Source of the DNA: an alpha proteobacterium 3107
GTDB taxonomy: Bacteria > Pseudomonadota > Alphaproteobacteria > Rhodobacterales > Rhodobacteraceae
Assembly (NCBI GenBank): GCA_001483205.1
Contig: JPPB01000003.1
Location: 1 to 6,764, forward strand
Direction: 5' to 3'
DNA: 6,764 bases
Shown here: one piece after another, positions 6,731-6,764 of the stretch
Layout of the letters: each line of letters begins with the position of its first letter
Numbering within the stretch: the first letter of the stretch is position 1
Program-made: the position numbers and the translations under genes
The notes under the pieces: model-generated
The model's database searches: none
Seen by the model: only the letters and a program-made list of their open reading frames with translations
Told to the model about the DNA's origin: nothing

Positions 6731-6764
6731 TGACCTGCCCCCCTTTGGTCCCTCATTCATAACG
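6731..6764. mobile_element. Possible insertion-sequence end at the right edge
   Basis: The last bases begin TGACCTGCCCCCC and continue with TTTGGTCCCTC. From memory, termini with a TGACCTGCCCC core occur in IS3-family elements of alphaproteobacteria. The tract differs from the coding DNA beside it by its run of six C and lies just after the end of an operon, a common landing site. No transposase, second inverted repeat or target duplication can be seen because the window ends here, so this is only a pointer. Confidence 0.25.

Overview
The window carries one locus on the + strand, organised like a type I secretion (ABC exporter) operon: a very repetitive RTX-type calcium-binding protein (cut by the left edge), then a PrtD/AprD-like permease/ATPase, then a HlyD/PrtE-like membrane fusion protein. 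GC-rich genes, heavy GC third-position use, and the style of the RTX protein and its exporter suggest an alphaproteobacterium, perhaps of the Rhodobacterales. That placement is inference from general resemblance, not from a marker gene.

Layout. Positions 1-3399 are the C-terminal 1132 residues of the RTX protein. They comprise three exact-period 441-bp (147-aa) repeats of a haemolysin-type calcium-binding-related module, an RTX block ending in a module that looks like a second copy of the protein's own C-terminus, seven exact-period 165-bp (55-aa) repeats that look like the blades of a beta-propeller, a second RTX block, and a C-terminal secretion signal ending in Glu-Phe-Val-Phe-Val. Positions 3400-3566 are intergenic by standard start-codon rules, but the frame of the next gene stays open through them and a strong Shine-Dalgarno sequence sits there with no start codon. 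Positions 3567-5295 are the exporter ATPase, broken by a frameshift at about 5016-5019 between the ABC signature and Walker B. Positions 5295-6611 are an intact membrane fusion protein that overlaps the ATPase stop by one base. Positions 6612-6764 hold no gene; the last ~34 bases may be the tip of an insertion sequence.

How the genes would work together. The RTX protein would be recognised by its uncleaved C-terminal signal, pushed through the inner membrane by the ATPase, and carried across the periplasm by the fusion protein together with a TolC-like outer-membrane protein that is not encoded here. Outside the cell, calcium would fold the RTX blocks and display the propeller and the 147-aa modules. 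As written, the ATPase lacks Walker B, the D-loop and the H-loop, so the local exporter should not work unless the frameshift is a sequencing error or is bypassed. The most notable points are this frameshift, the missing start codon next to a good ribosome binding site, and the composite, repeat-built architecture of the cargo protein.
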